The notes: generated by a model from the sequence alone, not told the origin. Positions 45,571 through 55,681 are shown, numbered from the stretch's first letter. The stretch is DNA of 64,000 bases from Bacteroides clarus YIT 12056 (GCF_900129655.1 NZ_FQWK01000002.1:1-64000); one strand, 5' to 3'. Numbers and translations are program-made.

Positions 45571-46947
45571 CTATTTATAAATTTGCATATCTCCGTCTTC
45601 GCAAATAATCTCAGGACGAGCATCCGGATTCTTTAGCTCAAAAGTTACATTTTTCAACTTCAATCCTCTCACATGACGTGCCCATACACCATAAGCCGGT
45701 ATTTTAGGACCAAAAGTTTTTACTTCCGGATATTGATCAATCGCTTCGGGAACTACCGACAACGCATCCTCCGGAGTACCTGTACCCAATAAACGAATAT
45801 GGATATTCTCTAATGTGAGATTAGTAATATAATGTCCGGGAATACCGGTAATAAGAATACCGGTAGGTGGTTTTAACTGCGCATTATCTGCTGCAATAGC
45901 TTTCACATTGCGGATAGTAACATTCTCAAAAACACCGACAGGCTGCTGTGTATCTTCATTTTTACGAAAAACGCTTAAACGAGCCCCCAAGCGAAACATC
46001 ATGGGAGTACGTACTTCTTCCATAGTAATATCCGATATCTCCACATTACGTAATCGTGCCCCATCTACAGAAAAAAGTTTAATACCACCATTCTTGGTAT
46101 CATAAATATGGCAGTTACTTATTTTAATATTTTCAAATCCCGCCATGGACTCTGTTCCCATTTTGATACCTGCCTGATTACTCTTCAACTTCATATTAGT
46201 TATAATAATATCATCACATCCCATTTTGCTGGAAGTTGTTTTAAAACAAAGCGCATCATCACCACTGATAATATCACAATTACTAATACGTACATGCTGA
46301 CAACCATCAATATTGATACCATCATTGTGGGCCACTCCAAAACTTCGAATCGTTATATTATTGATATTGACATTGCGGCACTGAAAATAATGTGATGTCC
46401 ATGCACCTGCATATTTCAAGGTCACTCCCTCTACTTTCACATTCTCACAGCGTACCCAACGGAGCAAAAAAGGACGCAGCCCCCAACGTTGACCTTCAGG
46501 GCGAGTATCTTCCTTAATATGCCGTGCTTTTAAAGCAGAACCTTGCCCATCAATCGTTCCTTCGCCTTCCAATGTCACATTTTTTGCATCTACCGCAACC
46601 ATTAAAGCCCAACCGACATCAATACCCAGGCCTTCGGTAAAAGGATCTAAATTATCATATGCTTTGTAGTCCGTGGTTCCTAAAATAAGCGCATCCTTTT
46701 CCAAACGTAAAGTTACATTATCTTTTAAGACAATAGTAGCTGAGAGATAAGTTCCTGCAGGCACAATCACGGTTCCCCCACCCGCTTTATGACAAGCATC
46801 GATAGCTTTCTGAATAGCAGGAGAATCCATTTTTCTACCATTTCCTTTGGCTCCATACTTTTTCACATTATAAGTTTCTCCTGCTTGCATAGTTAAAGAT
46901 AATGTCAACAACAAAAACAATAATCCCAAATAATTTTTTCTTTTCAT
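45571..46947 (-). CDS. GH28 family glycoside hydrolase (polygalacturonase-like)
   Basis: A 458-residue exported right-handed beta-helix; signal peptide about 1-22. It begins the helix with PAIQKAIDACHKAGGGTVIVPAGTYL and carries GH28 residues Asn208-Asp209-Gly210 (AHNDGINIDG) and Asp230-Asp231 (SGDDALCFK). The GHG and RIK motifs of plant-type polygalacturonases are not seen; AGIKMGTES stands where RIK would be, so it is a divergent member. GH28 enzymes hydrolyse galacturonan or rhamnogalacturonan links. It lies 29 bp after a DUF362-like gene and 6 bp before GH97. It suggests that the region C glycan has an alpha-galacturonide bond. Confidence 0.85.
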   Translation of the reverse strand: MKRKNYLGLLFLLLTLSLTMQAGETYNVKKYGAKGNGRKMDSPAIQKAIDACHKAGGGTVIVPAGTYLSATIVLKDNVTLRLEKDALILGTTDYKAYDNLDPFTEGLGIDVGWALMVAVDAKNVTLEGEGTIDGQGSALKARHIKEDTRPEGQRWGLRPFLLRWVRCENVKVEGVTLKYAGAWTSHYFQCRNVNINNITIRSFGVAHNDGINIDGCQHVRISNCDIISGDDALCFKTTSSKMGCDDIIITNMKLKSNQAGIKMGTESMAGFENIKISNCHIYDTKNGGIKLFSVDGARLRNVEISDITMEEVRTPMMFRLGARLSVFRKNEDTQQPVGVFENVTIRNVKAIAADNAQLKPPTGILITGIPGHYITNLTLENIHIRLLGTGTPEDALSVVPEAIDQYPEVKTFGPKIPAYGVWARHVRGLKLKNVTFELKNPDARPEIICEDGDMQIYK

Positions 46948-46976
46948 GATATTAGTGTGTATTACTTGTGTTTATT

Positions 46977-49157
46977 TCAATTTATCTCCTTAGCGATAGT
47001 AATAGTATACAGTTTATTACTGCGACGTCCGGGATGTTCCAACCTCAACTCATTTACTCCCTTTTCTAAATCAATGGGAAATATAAAATTACCACGTTTA
47101 TTCCCGGTTGTGGCAAGATATCCTATATTTTCACTTATCAACTTTCCATTAGCATAAAGATAGGATGGAACCGGATTTCCACCTTCATAAGAGATATCCA
47201 GGTAATACTTGCCTGTATATGGAATCTCAGCCTTCCAAGCTATAAAACCGTTAGAACTGCCTTTTTCTCCTTTGAATTCTACAGACCCATCCTCATTGAT
47301 AGTAGCTGAACCATTCAATAACATTTCTTTGGTTTGACAGGTTATTATCGGCTGCAGATTACGCAAAACCAAACGCTGGGTAGCCACCACTTTATCATGC
47401 TTTATTGCTTCAAGGCGATAGTCAGTCGTCTTATCTACACCGACACATAAATGTCCTTCCGTATTATCCAACTTCATATTGTTTAATCTCACCTCATCTG
47501 CATTAGAAACTTTATAGTGCAAAGTCGTTCCATCTGCATAAAAATATTCAATAGCAGCACGATTCTCATCCAAAGGTACCCGATATAATTCGATCCCTTT
47601 ACCTGTGCCCAAATTACGGCTATACATACGTTGTTCCGGATTATTCCAATGTTCGTGCACACCTAAACTCACTAATTTTTTACCCGCATAGGCAATACCC
47701 GAAGGTGGATTTCCGATATTAGCGGCTTCATGCAGGAAGTTATCGGCATTGGCAGGCAAAGGCAGTTCTGAATATATAAAATCAAGTACAACCGATTCAA
47801 TAGCAACTTGATCATTAGAGGCTAAAAAGCTTGATGTCCATCCATTATTAAATGGAGCACGCTTAAAACGCACCGCATGACCGTTATGCTTCGGATTAAC
47901 ATACATAGCATCTACGATATAGACTAAAGTATTACCGCCAATACGTTCATGAGCCATTAAATCAACAATACAATTATATGTCCCCATTCCTCGGAAAGAA
48001 GACCAGTCACGGATACTAAAATGTAAAGGCGGTACTTTCTCTAACGAGCCAAACTGATTCTTACCGGTAGACGTGATACCCGTTTGTCCTGCACTATCAC
48101 GCCATTTATCCGTAGGTTCCGAATGCCGTTTCATTAAAGCCATATTAATCATATAGTCAGCTTCATAAGCCGCACGTGCCAAACTCATAGAACCCTTATC
48201 TGTAATTTCACTGGAATAATGGACCACATCCGGAACGAATCCACCCCAATTCTGATAGTTTACTTCCGGATAAAGCGGCTGCATATAATCATAAATAGCT
48301 GATATACCACGACGCTGCGCATCATAAACGGTAATATTATTTTGAGGAACTTGCATGATATCTATCAACTGATGCAGCAAGGCATATACCGACTGCGGAG
48401 TAGCATCTATAATGTTTGATCCTCCATTATCATTCAAATTGACCTTTATAGCGATTTTTTCACCCTTTTTATAGCTGACAGCTCCTTTACCTTTCTTATA
48501 ATTAAAAAGACGAAACAGTTCATCCCACGCTTTATCAATCGTTTTTTGATTAGTCAACGCTATGATTACTCCTTCTAACATATCATTAACCCGGGTCTGA
48601 CTATTATTATCCGCATCCGAATACAAGCCATGTTTACCATCCCAAGCAGCAGCTTTAGGATCATAAGCCCAAGCAACTCGTCCGGGATGAATACCTTTAG
48701 CAACTCCCATTGGAGTGTTCGGCGCATCAATAGGGATAAAACGTCCCATATCCGTGCCGTTATCTATTTGCTTACGGATAACCTGTCCCATTAAAGAATT
48801 ATCTACAGACATCACATATAAGGTCCCCGATGCAAGCACACCGATTAGCAATACGGATAAACCTAAAGTTACACGCCGGGCATTCCATAAATTCCGGACG
48901 CGTTTCCACGTTCCCACACCTACCAGAGTACTGCTGATAAACGCGACAAATGAAAGGGCTATCGGAGCTGCAACCTGCTGGCAGGGATATTCCATACGAC
49001 TTGGCTTCGGTACTACCCGAATCAAAAACCAAACTAAAGCAGCCAATCCTAATAGAGGGAAACATATCTTCAACACGACATTCTTTTTGTTAATGCCTAC
49101 AATACGTCCGCTTTTAGGACAAGTTTTGAAGAACCATTTTTTTATTTTATTTTTCAT
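46977..49157 (-). CDS. DUF362-like membrane protein with C-terminal beta domain
   Basis: A 726-residue protein. The N-terminus has three predicted membrane spans (about 28-47, 64-83, 97-114) with WFLIRVVPKPSRMEYPCQQ between the first two. The middle (about 150-510) is DUF362-like: KGIHPGRVAW, KGEKIAIKVNLND, ADYMINMALMKRH, then SLGVHEHWNNPEQRMYSRNLG. The last 200 residues look like a beta-sandwich binding domain. DUF362 proteins have no well-defined activity; those with ferredoxin sites carry Cys clusters that are absent here. It is paralogous to 49322-50914. It is preceded by a terminator and a weak promoter and followed by GH28, so it belongs to a glycan unit but I cannot state its role. Confidence 0.7.
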   Translation of the reverse strand: MKNKIKKWFFKTCPKSGRIVGINKKNVVLKICFPLLGLAALVWFLIRVVPKPSRMEYPCQQVAAPIALSFVAFISSTLVGVGTWKRVRNLWNARRVTLGLSVLLIGVLASGTLYVMSVDNSLMGQVIRKQIDNGTDMGRFIPIDAPNTPMGVAKGIHPGRVAWAYDPKAAAWDGKHGLYSDADNNSQTRVNDMLEGVIIALTNQKTIDKAWDELFRLFNYKKGKGAVSYKKGEKIAIKVNLNDNGGSNIIDATPQSVYALLHQLIDIMQVPQNNITVYDAQRRGISAIYDYMQPLYPEVNYQNWGGFVPDVVHYSSEITDKGSMSLARAAYEADYMINMALMKRHSEPTDKWRDSAGQTGITSTGKNQFGSLEKVPPLHFSIRDWSSFRGMGTYNCIVDLMAHERIGGNTLVYIVDAMYVNPKHNGHAVRFKRAPFNNGWTSSFLASNDQVAIESVVLDFIYSELPLPANADNFLHEAANIGNPPSGIAYAGKKLVSLGVHEHWNNPEQRMYSRNLGTGKGIELYRVPLDENRAAIEYFYADGTTLHYKVSNADEVRLNNMKLDNTEGHLCVGVDKTTDYRLEAIKHDKVVATQRLVLRNLQPIITCQTKEMLLNGSATINEDGSVEFKGEKGSSNGFIAWKAEIPYTGKYYLDISYEGGNPVPSYLYANGKLISENIGYLATTGNKRGNFIFPIDLEKGVNELRLEHPGRRSNKLYTITIAKEIN

Positions 49158-49238
49158 ACTATATAGATTATATGTTCATAACTACACCGACAATTTGTAA
49201 CCATAATGAAAAAAACAAGAGTCCATAATAGCCTGATA

Positions 49239-49246
49239 CAAAAATA
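49239..49246 (-). promoter_or_regulatory. Candidate -7 box before the second DUF362-like gene
   Basis: TATTTTTG on the minus strand, placed just after the terminator at 49254-49303 and 82 bp before the start codon at 49157. No -33 TTTG at normal spacing. Its place right after a terminator is the main support. Confidence 0.35.
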
Positions 49247-49253
49247 GGAATAT

Positions 49254-49303
49254 AAAAAAGAGACGATTTTAAGATTTTATTCAAATCCTTGAAGAATCGT
49301 CTC
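49254..49303 (-). terminator. Intrinsic terminator after the first DUF362-like gene
   Basis: On the minus strand GAGACGATT ... AATCGTCTC (9-bp perfect stem) is followed by TTTTTTATATT. It begins 19 bp past the stop of 49322-50914 and ends the beta-helix/GH27/DUF362 unit. Confidence 0.82.
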
Positions 49304-49321
49304 ACAGAACAAAACAGTATG

Positions 49322-50914
49322 TCATTTATGTAAATAAATCAGTTCTATTCCAATATCCTTTCCTTGGTTCCTACTGTATTTCTTTTCAATCGGATTATTC
49401 CAATGTTCCAGAACCCCAAGACTTTTAACTCCCGTACCATCACGTTCAGGATCATAAAAAGTATTCGACAACGGCAAATCCGCCATTGCAGCCTCTACCA
49501 AATACATATCACAATAGTCTACATCTGCCATGCGAGGGAATTCCGAACTTAAAAAATCAATTCCGACTGCATCAATGGCAACCGGGTCTTGAGAGGCAAA
49601 AAGCGAACAAGGCCAATTATTATTAAAGGGGGGCATTTTCCATTTCCCGGAAGGAGCTCCATTGACATTTTCAGAGCCATACAATCCATCTATCAAGAAA
49701 AGCATAGTTTTTTGTCCCAAATCTTTATGGGCAATAAAATCTGTAAATGTCATATAACGCGGTTTCCCACCACGGTCTTGATTGAAATTATTATGCTGGT
49801 TCTTACGGAAGTTACGATCTATATCCGTTACTCCATACCAATTCTTGGCACAAAGAGTTACCCCCTGTCCGCCATGCCCTTTTAATAGTGCCATATTAAT
49901 AAGGTAATCAGCCTCTATTACACAGTTTGCCAGACCACGAGCCAAACGACCATTATCTTTCGAGTAGGGAATAGCATCTGCTGTATAAGTCGATTTTGTA
50001 CGCCCTGCTCCACCTTCATTATCCAAATAGATTACATCCGGAAATTCTGCATGGCATTTATTAAACAATGCATCTGTTATAAAACGACTGGCATCAAATA
50101 CTGTTATCTGTTCTTGGGGGATTCCACCCTCATTAACAAGGCTTCTCAACAAAGCAAGTGTCAAATGTGGTGATGCATTCAGTTGCTCACAATCCTCATG
50201 CGAAAAAGAGTTGTTTTGATTTATTTTAATAGCAATTTTCTCTCCTTTCCCATATCCTTTCCTCCCTTTCCCATGTTCCTGGTTAAACGAAATAAAAAGT
50301 GCGTTCCACGCAGCTTTCTCTTTCGTTTCTCCGGTCAATGACAGAATGGAATTACTCATTAGCCAATCGGCGTCTTCCTGATTATTCCAACGGTCTTCAT
50401 ACCAGAATCCTTCACCTTTCTTCCAAGTTGCCGCCCCCGGAGCATGCACCCATGCAACACGTCCCGGGTATATACCTTTCGGACTACCTATCGGATTATT
50501 CTTCCCCCATGCCATACGAGGTTCTGGCACAGGCAAAACCGCCTGCGCCAATAACTGTGCACTATTTTCCACCAATGTCATTGTACCAAAAAAGCACAGA
50601 CAGAGAAAGAAAAATACGCTAACGAAGATTTTCTGCTGACGAACCGCTCCCAATAGCTTTCGTCCGCTCCACCAAGTAGCGGTAAACGATAACATATAAG
50701 TAACAAACGCCGACATCATTGGAGCCGCTGCCTGCATACAAGGATAATAAGCACGAGACGGTTTAGGTATTACCCTGATAAGGAACCAAAGCGTTGACGA
50801 AAGTCCCAATCCCCAAAGAAGTAATATTCTCATCTTTTTTGAAGAAAATTCTCCCTTCTCCGTCTTTTCTCTAAAATATAAATAAATTCGTTTCATTACT
50901 CCGTTATTTTTCAT
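49322..50914 (-). CDS. DUF362-like membrane protein, shorter paralog
   Basis: A 530-residue protein with three N-terminal spans (about 28-47, 64-82, 92-112), then the DUF362-like region: KGIYPGRVAW, GEKIAIKINQNN, ADYLINMALLKGH, SLGVLEHWNNPIEKKYSRNQG. These phrases match its neighbour at 46977-49157 closely, including WFLIRVIPKPSRAYYPC in the membrane part; the C-terminal beta domain of the longer one is missing. The Cys in PC-[MQ]-Q-A-A is shared by both. Its start overlaps the stop of GH27 by 4 bp, so translation is coupled. Function unknown; a quinone- or redox-related role has been proposed for some DUF362 proteins, but nothing here proves it. Confidence 0.7.
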   Translation of the reverse strand: MKNNGVMKRIYLYFREKTEKGEFSSKKMRILLLWGLGLSSTLWFLIRVIPKPSRAYYPCMQAAAPMMSAFVTYMLSFTATWWSGRKLLGAVRQQKIFVSVFFFLCLCFFGTMTLVENSAQLLAQAVLPVPEPRMAWGKNNPIGSPKGIYPGRVAWVHAPGAATWKKGEGFWYEDRWNNQEDADWLMSNSILSLTGETKEKAAWNALFISFNQEHGKGRKGYGKGEKIAIKINQNNSFSHEDCEQLNASPHLTLALLRSLVNEGGIPQEQITVFDASRFITDALFNKCHAEFPDVIYLDNEGGAGRTKSTYTADAIPYSKDNGRLARGLANCVIEADYLINMALLKGHGGQGVTLCAKNWYGVTDIDRNFRKNQHNNFNQDRGGKPRYMTFTDFIAHKDLGQKTMLFLIDGLYGSENVNGAPSGKWKMPPFNNNWPCSLFASQDPVAIDAVGIDFLSSEFPRMADVDYCDMYLVEAAMADLPLSNTFYDPERDGTGVKSLGVLEHWNNPIEKKYSRNQGKDIGIELIYLHK

Positions 50915-52578
50915 CTACCGCTAGTAGCTTGTTTTCGGCTATTCCCCGGATACAATTTTATAAAACGTACACCATGGGGCGCTATATCTGTTACAAACTC
51001 CACATCAGATGTTGCAATATCCTGTTGCCGCCAAAGGTCACGTACCGTTTGTTCCCCACGAATACCTACAGATTTCCAAGTGAGAGTTCCTTTAGCCATC
51101 GTATTGCCCCGGTTGAATAAACCAACAGCCATTGAACCGTCTTCCAACGGTTTTGCGTAAGTGACAATATTTCCCTGTTCAGCAATCACGATCCCCTGTT
51201 TTCCCATAGGATCCTGATTTACTTCAATTACTTCATCATTGGTCAGCAGGCTCAATGTAAAGTCGTCCAATTGTGCCATATCACATCCTATCAACAAAGG
51301 TGAAGATAACAATGCCCATAAACTGATATGTGTATACTGTTCATCGGGTGTCAAACGGGTATAATGAAGCTTAGGTCCCCAACCTACCATACCTACCACC
51401 AACATATCCGGATCAATCCAATGTCCCGGACCAACAAAAGGCGCCCATTTGGTTTGATTAAATCCAAGACGACTCATGCTCTCCCAAGTGTCTTTTATAT
51501 CTCCTGTTGTACGCCAACAATTAGCAAGTCGTTCCCATTGAATAGCATCTCCCCAAGGAGCACTATTGGACAGACTGAATACGACATCACGATTATGTGA
51601 ACGTAATGCATCGTGCATCTCCGTTACATGATAGACATCATTCGGATTCCAATCATACTTCAAATAATCCATTCCCCACTCCATCCATTGCCGGACATCG
51701 TTCTTTACAAATGAATATTTACCATGATGATAATTAACTCCATGTTTTGTTTGTTTAGTGGTGTCTACATAACGATAATACTCATTCGCGTACCTTTCCA
51801 CCCAATCATAAGTGCCATCAGGGTTATCACAATAAGCGCCTATGTGTCCTGCATACGTACCAACCCACGGTCCGGAATAGATACCAATCTTTAATCCCAT
51901 AGCATGAACGGCATCAGCAAGCCCTTTCATATCCGGGAATTTACTGTTAGTCATCACTCCATTGTACTTACCACCACGAAGTCCCTGCCAACCGTCATCA
52001 ATATTAATATACTGCCATCCATGATTAATTAAACCTTTTTCTACCATTGCTTTAGCTGAACTAAGCACCTTTTCCTGGCTCACCGCATGCCCCCAACAAT
52101 TCCAGCTATTCCAACCCATAGGCGGGGTCAAAGCTATCTTATCCCCCACAACAATCTTAAAATTGCGTTTTGCCTCTCCCAAAGAGTTTTTAGCAATGAA
52201 TGTTACAATATATTCTCCCGCCTTCTGAATACTTCCTGTAATTCGGCCTGTTTCCGTATTCACCTTCAAACCTTTTGGTAAATTTTCTACAGAAAAAGTC
52301 ATAGGGCGAATACCCGTAGCCGGGATAGTATAAAGGAATTGAGAACCGGGACGTACACCAAAGACTTTAGCCCCGTTAATACGCGGTGTATCGGGAGCTT
52401 TGGGAGTCAGAATATATTTTCTCAAAGTATCCAAAGGAGATGCTTCTCTCGTGAATTTAGGAGTAGACAGCGACAAATCATCTTGACATGCATCATTATC
52501 TACATACTGCATTTGTGCAGAAGCAGATACCATTCCACTGAGGAATAGTATCCCTATACCGGTTATTAGTTTATTCAT
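50911..52578 (-). CDS. GH27 alpha-galactosidase with N-terminal Ig-like domain
   Basis: A 555-residue exported enzyme; signal peptide about 1-21. Residues about 60-145 form a putative Ig-like domain (PKGLKVNTETGRITGSI). The catalytic barrel starts at LTPPMGWNSWNCWG (about 150-163), with nucleophile Asp309 in YLKYDWN and acid/base Asp360 in RTTGDIKDTW. About 60 residues (240-300) are inserted before the nucleophile compared with plain GH27 enzymes. GH27 enzymes release terminal alpha-galactose with retention. It lies 24 bp after the beta-helix gene and overlaps the DUF362-like gene start. Confidence 0.92.
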   Translation of the reverse strand: MNKLITGIGILFLSGMVSASAQMQYVDNDACQDDLSLSTPKFTREASPLDTLRKYILTPKAPDTPRINGAKVFGVRPGSQFLYTIPATGIRPMTFSVENLPKGLKVNTETGRITGSIQKAGEYIVTFIAKNSLGEAKRNFKIVVGDKIALTPPMGWNSWNCWGHAVSQEKVLSSAKAMVEKGLINHGWQYINIDDGWQGLRGGKYNGVMTNSKFPDMKGLADAVHAMGLKIGIYSGPWVGTYAGHIGAYCDNPDGTYDWVERYANEYYRYVDTTKQTKHGVNYHHGKYSFVKNDVRQWMEWGMDYLKYDWNPNDVYHVTEMHDALRSHNRDVVFSLSNSAPWGDAIQWERLANCWRTTGDIKDTWESMSRLGFNQTKWAPFVGPGHWIDPDMLVVGMVGWGPKLHYTRLTPDEQYTHISLWALLSSPLLIGCDMAQLDDFTLSLLTNDEVIEVNQDPMGKQGIVIAEQGNIVTYAKPLEDGSMAVGLFNRGNTMAKGTLTWKSVGIRGEQTVRDLWRQQDIATSDVEFVTDIAPHGVRFIKLYPGNSRKQATSGR

Positions 52579-52602
52579 TGTTCTTAATTATTCTTAATTG
52601 TT

Positions 52603-55446
52603 CTACTTTATAACTACATTTTGACTACGAATAGCCTTCACATTTTCTTTATCTGTAATACCTTTTGTCACTTGCAAGTTATTTATCTCAGCGCCAATCA
52701 CATCATCCAATACTACCGCATAACGGCCGTCTTTACTTTCCGCATTTATCTTACAGTTATTCAAGATAAATCCCTTGACGTGACGAGCCCAGAAACCAAA
52801 GGCGGGTTGAATCTTTAAATCCCCCACATTATAACGTCCCACTCCAATTTCAGGCGGACAAGCCTCTGCATCCTCCACTGGATTTCCGCCTTTCACTAAT
52901 AAATCTATATCATGAAACTGTACATTCTCAATATATCCTGTATGCAACCCATTGGGCAAACGGAAAGTCAGACCGCCATCCACATTTTCCGTATCAGGAA
53001 GCTTGAAACCGGCAATGATAGGTGTTGCCTTATTCTGAGAACCATCGTATGCTTTCCAACGATCTCCACGGAAAGAGCTTCCGCCATATACTTCTTCAAT
53101 ATCCACTCCCTTTATAATTATATTTTCCACTTGCCCGATATTAGAGTTAGTAACCAACAATTCCTTGCGGGTCGCTCCATTTTCTTTAAACGTAAACGGT
53201 TCAACATTCGCTCCAAGTACTCTTCCACGATTAGATATAGAAATAAAGAACGGAGCGCGTGTACGACGCATTACTGAACGGGAGTGAATAGGACCGGTTT
53301 TACCGCTATTCAAATATACATTTTTAATATGAGCACCATCATTTGTCGAAATAGAAAAACCTGCCTTGTTAGCGCCCAAAACATAAATATTATCTATATA
53401 TAAATCCTGAATATCATCAGCGGTCTCAGAACCTATCTGAAAGAGATTGCAATTTGTATCCCCCACAATATTACGCACCATATAATTATGTGCCGGCCGG
53501 GTAAAGCCTAACGAACAATCCGAGCCGGGTTTTATAATATCATCCGAACTCACGCGCGAATATATATTTGTTGCCGTCACATCATTACACGCCATAAAAT
53601 CATATATATCACGAGCATTTTTCGGATGATGTTTCGCAAAATAAGTATCATGTACATGGATACCATCAGTGCCTGTTGCCAATAAAACAAAATGCCCTCC
53701 CTGATCTATGTGCAACATATTACTGGTATCATAGTTTCTCTGTCCGTTCTTCTCAATATAATAAGGTTCGTCTTTCTGCGGATCGTACCACATATCTTTA
53801 TCTATATTCCAACCGCCTATTTCAATATTGGTACAAAGTTTCAAAGAGAACATTTTATCACAACGTTTTTCCGGTACATTATTCATTACGCGGTCGGTAG
53901 TAACAAGATTACCATTACCTGTGATACGCCCTGTACCTACAATCTTAACATTGTCTATACGTTCACCAAAAAACATGGCATTACGGAAGAAAGTATGCCC
54001 TACATCTTGCTTCGTCAAATAGTTTTCAGGGTCGGCATACGGGCGAGGGTCTGTTGGAGATAATCCCGAACGGTAAGCACGGTCACTGAACCAAGTCGTC
54101 TCCGGAGCATCTCCCCCAAGCATAGCCTGAATAGTAGCGTTACTACTCAGATTCAGCCACACATTACTCAACAAATGTACGGTACGAACATTATATGTTC
54201 CAGCCGGAAAATACAGAATACCTCCGCCCAAACCATTCACCTTTCTAATAGCGTGATTCAAAGCGTCCGTATCATCCGCTACCGCATCGCCCTTCACTCC
54301 TAATGTCTTTACATCCCACAAGCCTGAATAAAACCATGCGATATTAGAATCTCCGTGATTATCACCACCTTTTACTCTCAGTTTAAAAGCATACAGTTGA
54401 TTAGGTTTCAAACGAGAAGCAGTGGTAAAATCATCATCCGGAAGTATCGAAACATTAACAGGCTCCCAGCTTTTTCCCATATCTTCCGACTTCAGCAACG
54501 TTACAGACAGGGCATCTTTAGGAGCAGTCCAATAGAATGTGGTAAACGATAAATCCCAGTCCTTTTTATAAGTAAAAGCACTCAATATAGTTCGAGTAAA
54601 ATCAGCTACTGTAGTTACTCCTTTTAAAGTTGCCGTAGCGACCGGGCTGTTTAAGGCTTCAGGCTCTGAAGTGGTATATTCTGCGCCAAATGTGTAAACG
54701 CCCTTTGATGGTAAAGCTACACCGCTCATACAAAGCCTGATATCCGGTCCATTGGATGGACGAAAATCCAACTTCTTGAAGATTAATCGAGTACCGTTCT
54801 TGCCATCTTTCCTAATTTCGACCTCACCAACTTTATTATAAGAATAATTGGTACCAGTACGCCCTATAGATTGCTTGGGCAAGTCACGTAACAGAACTTC
54901 ACCACGTCCTATTACATTGACCGTAGTATTATCCAAAGTTACATCAATTCCTGCCGGAATATGAATAGTCACTGTAGACATCGGAGTACGTTGTCCCGCA
55001 TAAAAATCCAAAGATATTTTTCCTGCCGTTCGTATAGTGGCTTCTGTACGATCTAACTTTAACACAGGGGGTAACGCTCCCTTACGGATACCTATCGGCA
55101 TACGTTTGCGAGACGATGCAGCAAGTAAATAATCCCCCCCTTCGGGTACGCCTTCTGTCTTTTCTTGTCCATTGGCTGTCAATAAGCGAAAAGTGCCTAC
55201 ACCGGAATCGGCTAATTGTTTTTTCAACTCCGTTACAGTCGGTAATGTAGAAACCAATCCTTGATTTTCAGGAGTATCTACTGTATAACGATACGTAGTC
55301 CCTTTGAACAATAATAAAGAATCTCCCGCCAATTGCCAAGGATATAATTCCTCCGCATGACTATTGATACTTACAATCCCTAAAAGTAAGGACAACCAAA
55401 ATGTTTTTGATAGGAAAGTACACAATCCTTTTGCCATGTTTTTCAT
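52603..55446 (-). CDS. Large exported beta-helix protein, GH28/pectate-lyase-like
   Basis: A 947-residue exported protein; signal peptide about 1-31. Residues about 35-350 are beta-sandwich-rich (including a fibronectin-like part with GVYTFGAEYTTSEPE and LKPNQLYAFKLRVKGG); from about 375 a pectate-lyase-superfamily helix begins (VKTLGVKGDAVADDTDALNHAIRKVNG is its start region). VSSDDIIKPGSD near 640 resembles the Asp-Asp pair of GH28. The family number is uncertain; GH28-like or a related helix hydrolase (such as GH110-like alpha-galactosidases) is possible. It is the first gene of a three-gene unit (beta-helix, GH27, DUF362-like) and has a -7 box upstream. Confidence 0.68.
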   Translation of the reverse strand: MKNMAKGLCTFLSKTFWLSLLLGIVSINSHAEELYPWQLAGDSLLLFKGTTYRYTVDTPENQGLVSTLPTVTELKKQLADSGVGTFRLLTANGQEKTEGVPEGGDYLLAASSRKRMPIGIRKGALPPVLKLDRTEATIRTAGKISLDFYAGQRTPMSTVTIHIPAGIDVTLDNTTVNVIGRGEVLLRDLPKQSIGRTGTNYSYNKVGEVEIRKDGKNGTRLIFKKLDFRPSNGPDIRLCMSGVALPSKGVYTFGAEYTTSEPEALNSPVATATLKGVTTVADFTRTILSAFTYKKDWDLSFTTFYWTAPKDALSVTLLKSEDMGKSWEPVNVSILPDDDFTTASRLKPNQLYAFKLRVKGGDNHGDSNIAWFYSGLWDVKTLGVKGDAVADDTDALNHAIRKVNGLGGGILYFPAGTYNVRTVHLLSNVWLNLSSNATIQAMLGGDAPETTWFSDRAYRSGLSPTDPRPYADPENYLTKQDVGHTFFRNAMFFGERIDNVKIVGTGRITGNGNLVTTDRVMNNVPEKRCDKMFSLKLCTNIEIGGWNIDKDMWYDPQKDEPYYIEKNGQRNYDTSNMLHIDQGGHFVLLATGTDGIHVHDTYFAKHHPKNARDIYDFMACNDVTATNIYSRVSSDDIIKPGSDCSLGFTRPAHNYMVRNIVGDTNCNLFQIGSETADDIQDLYIDNIYVLGANKAGFSISTNDGAHIKNVYLNSGKTGPIHSRSVMRRTRAPFFISISNRGRVLGANVEPFTFKENGATRKELLVTNSNIGQVENIIIKGVDIEEVYGGSSFRGDRWKAYDGSQNKATPIIAGFKLPDTENVDGGLTFRLPNGLHTGYIENVQFHDIDLLVKGGNPVEDAEACPPEIGVGRYNVGDLKIQPAFGFWARHVKGFILNNCKINAESKDGRYAVVLDDVIGAEINNLQVTKGITDKENVKAIRSQNVVIK

Positions 55447-55471
55447 AATTTAAAATATTCAAATTGCAGAG

Positions 55472-55479
55472 CAAATATA
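55472..55479 (-). promoter_or_regulatory. -7 box upstream of the large beta-helix gene
   Basis: TATATTTG on the minus strand, 26 bp before the start codon at 55446. -33 candidates (TTTG, 13 bp away; TTG, about 23 bp away) are off the best spacing. The rest of the 55447-55768 gap holds the terminator of the next gene. Confidence 0.42.
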
Positions 55480-55635
55480 AAAGATTAAAAATCAAATAAA
55501 AACAAGAAGTTCTCTGCAAAGGATACTTTGAGAAGAAAGTACAAAAGAATGGTACATTTTTATAAAAAGCGATTTCCACCTAAGGAAAACAATAACGGTC
55601 ATTCAAAGAATATAAAAACAGTCGCCACTGGATAT

Positions 55636-55681
55636 AAAAAAGGAAGTTAACTTCATGTCAAGCATGATATTAACTTCCTTT
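55636..55681 (-). terminator. Intrinsic terminator after the OmpH/Skp-like gene
   Basis: On the minus strand AAAGGAAGTTAA ... TTAACTTCCTTT (12-bp perfect arms, with an inner CATG/CATG pairing in the loop) is followed by TTTATATC, giving a run of Ts from the stem. It lies about 88 bp past the stop at 55769. Confidence 0.78.

Noticed and set aside
48715..49200. 161-codon plus-strand open frame
   Set aside because: Antisense to the N-terminus of a DUF362-like gene that has a convincing paralog.
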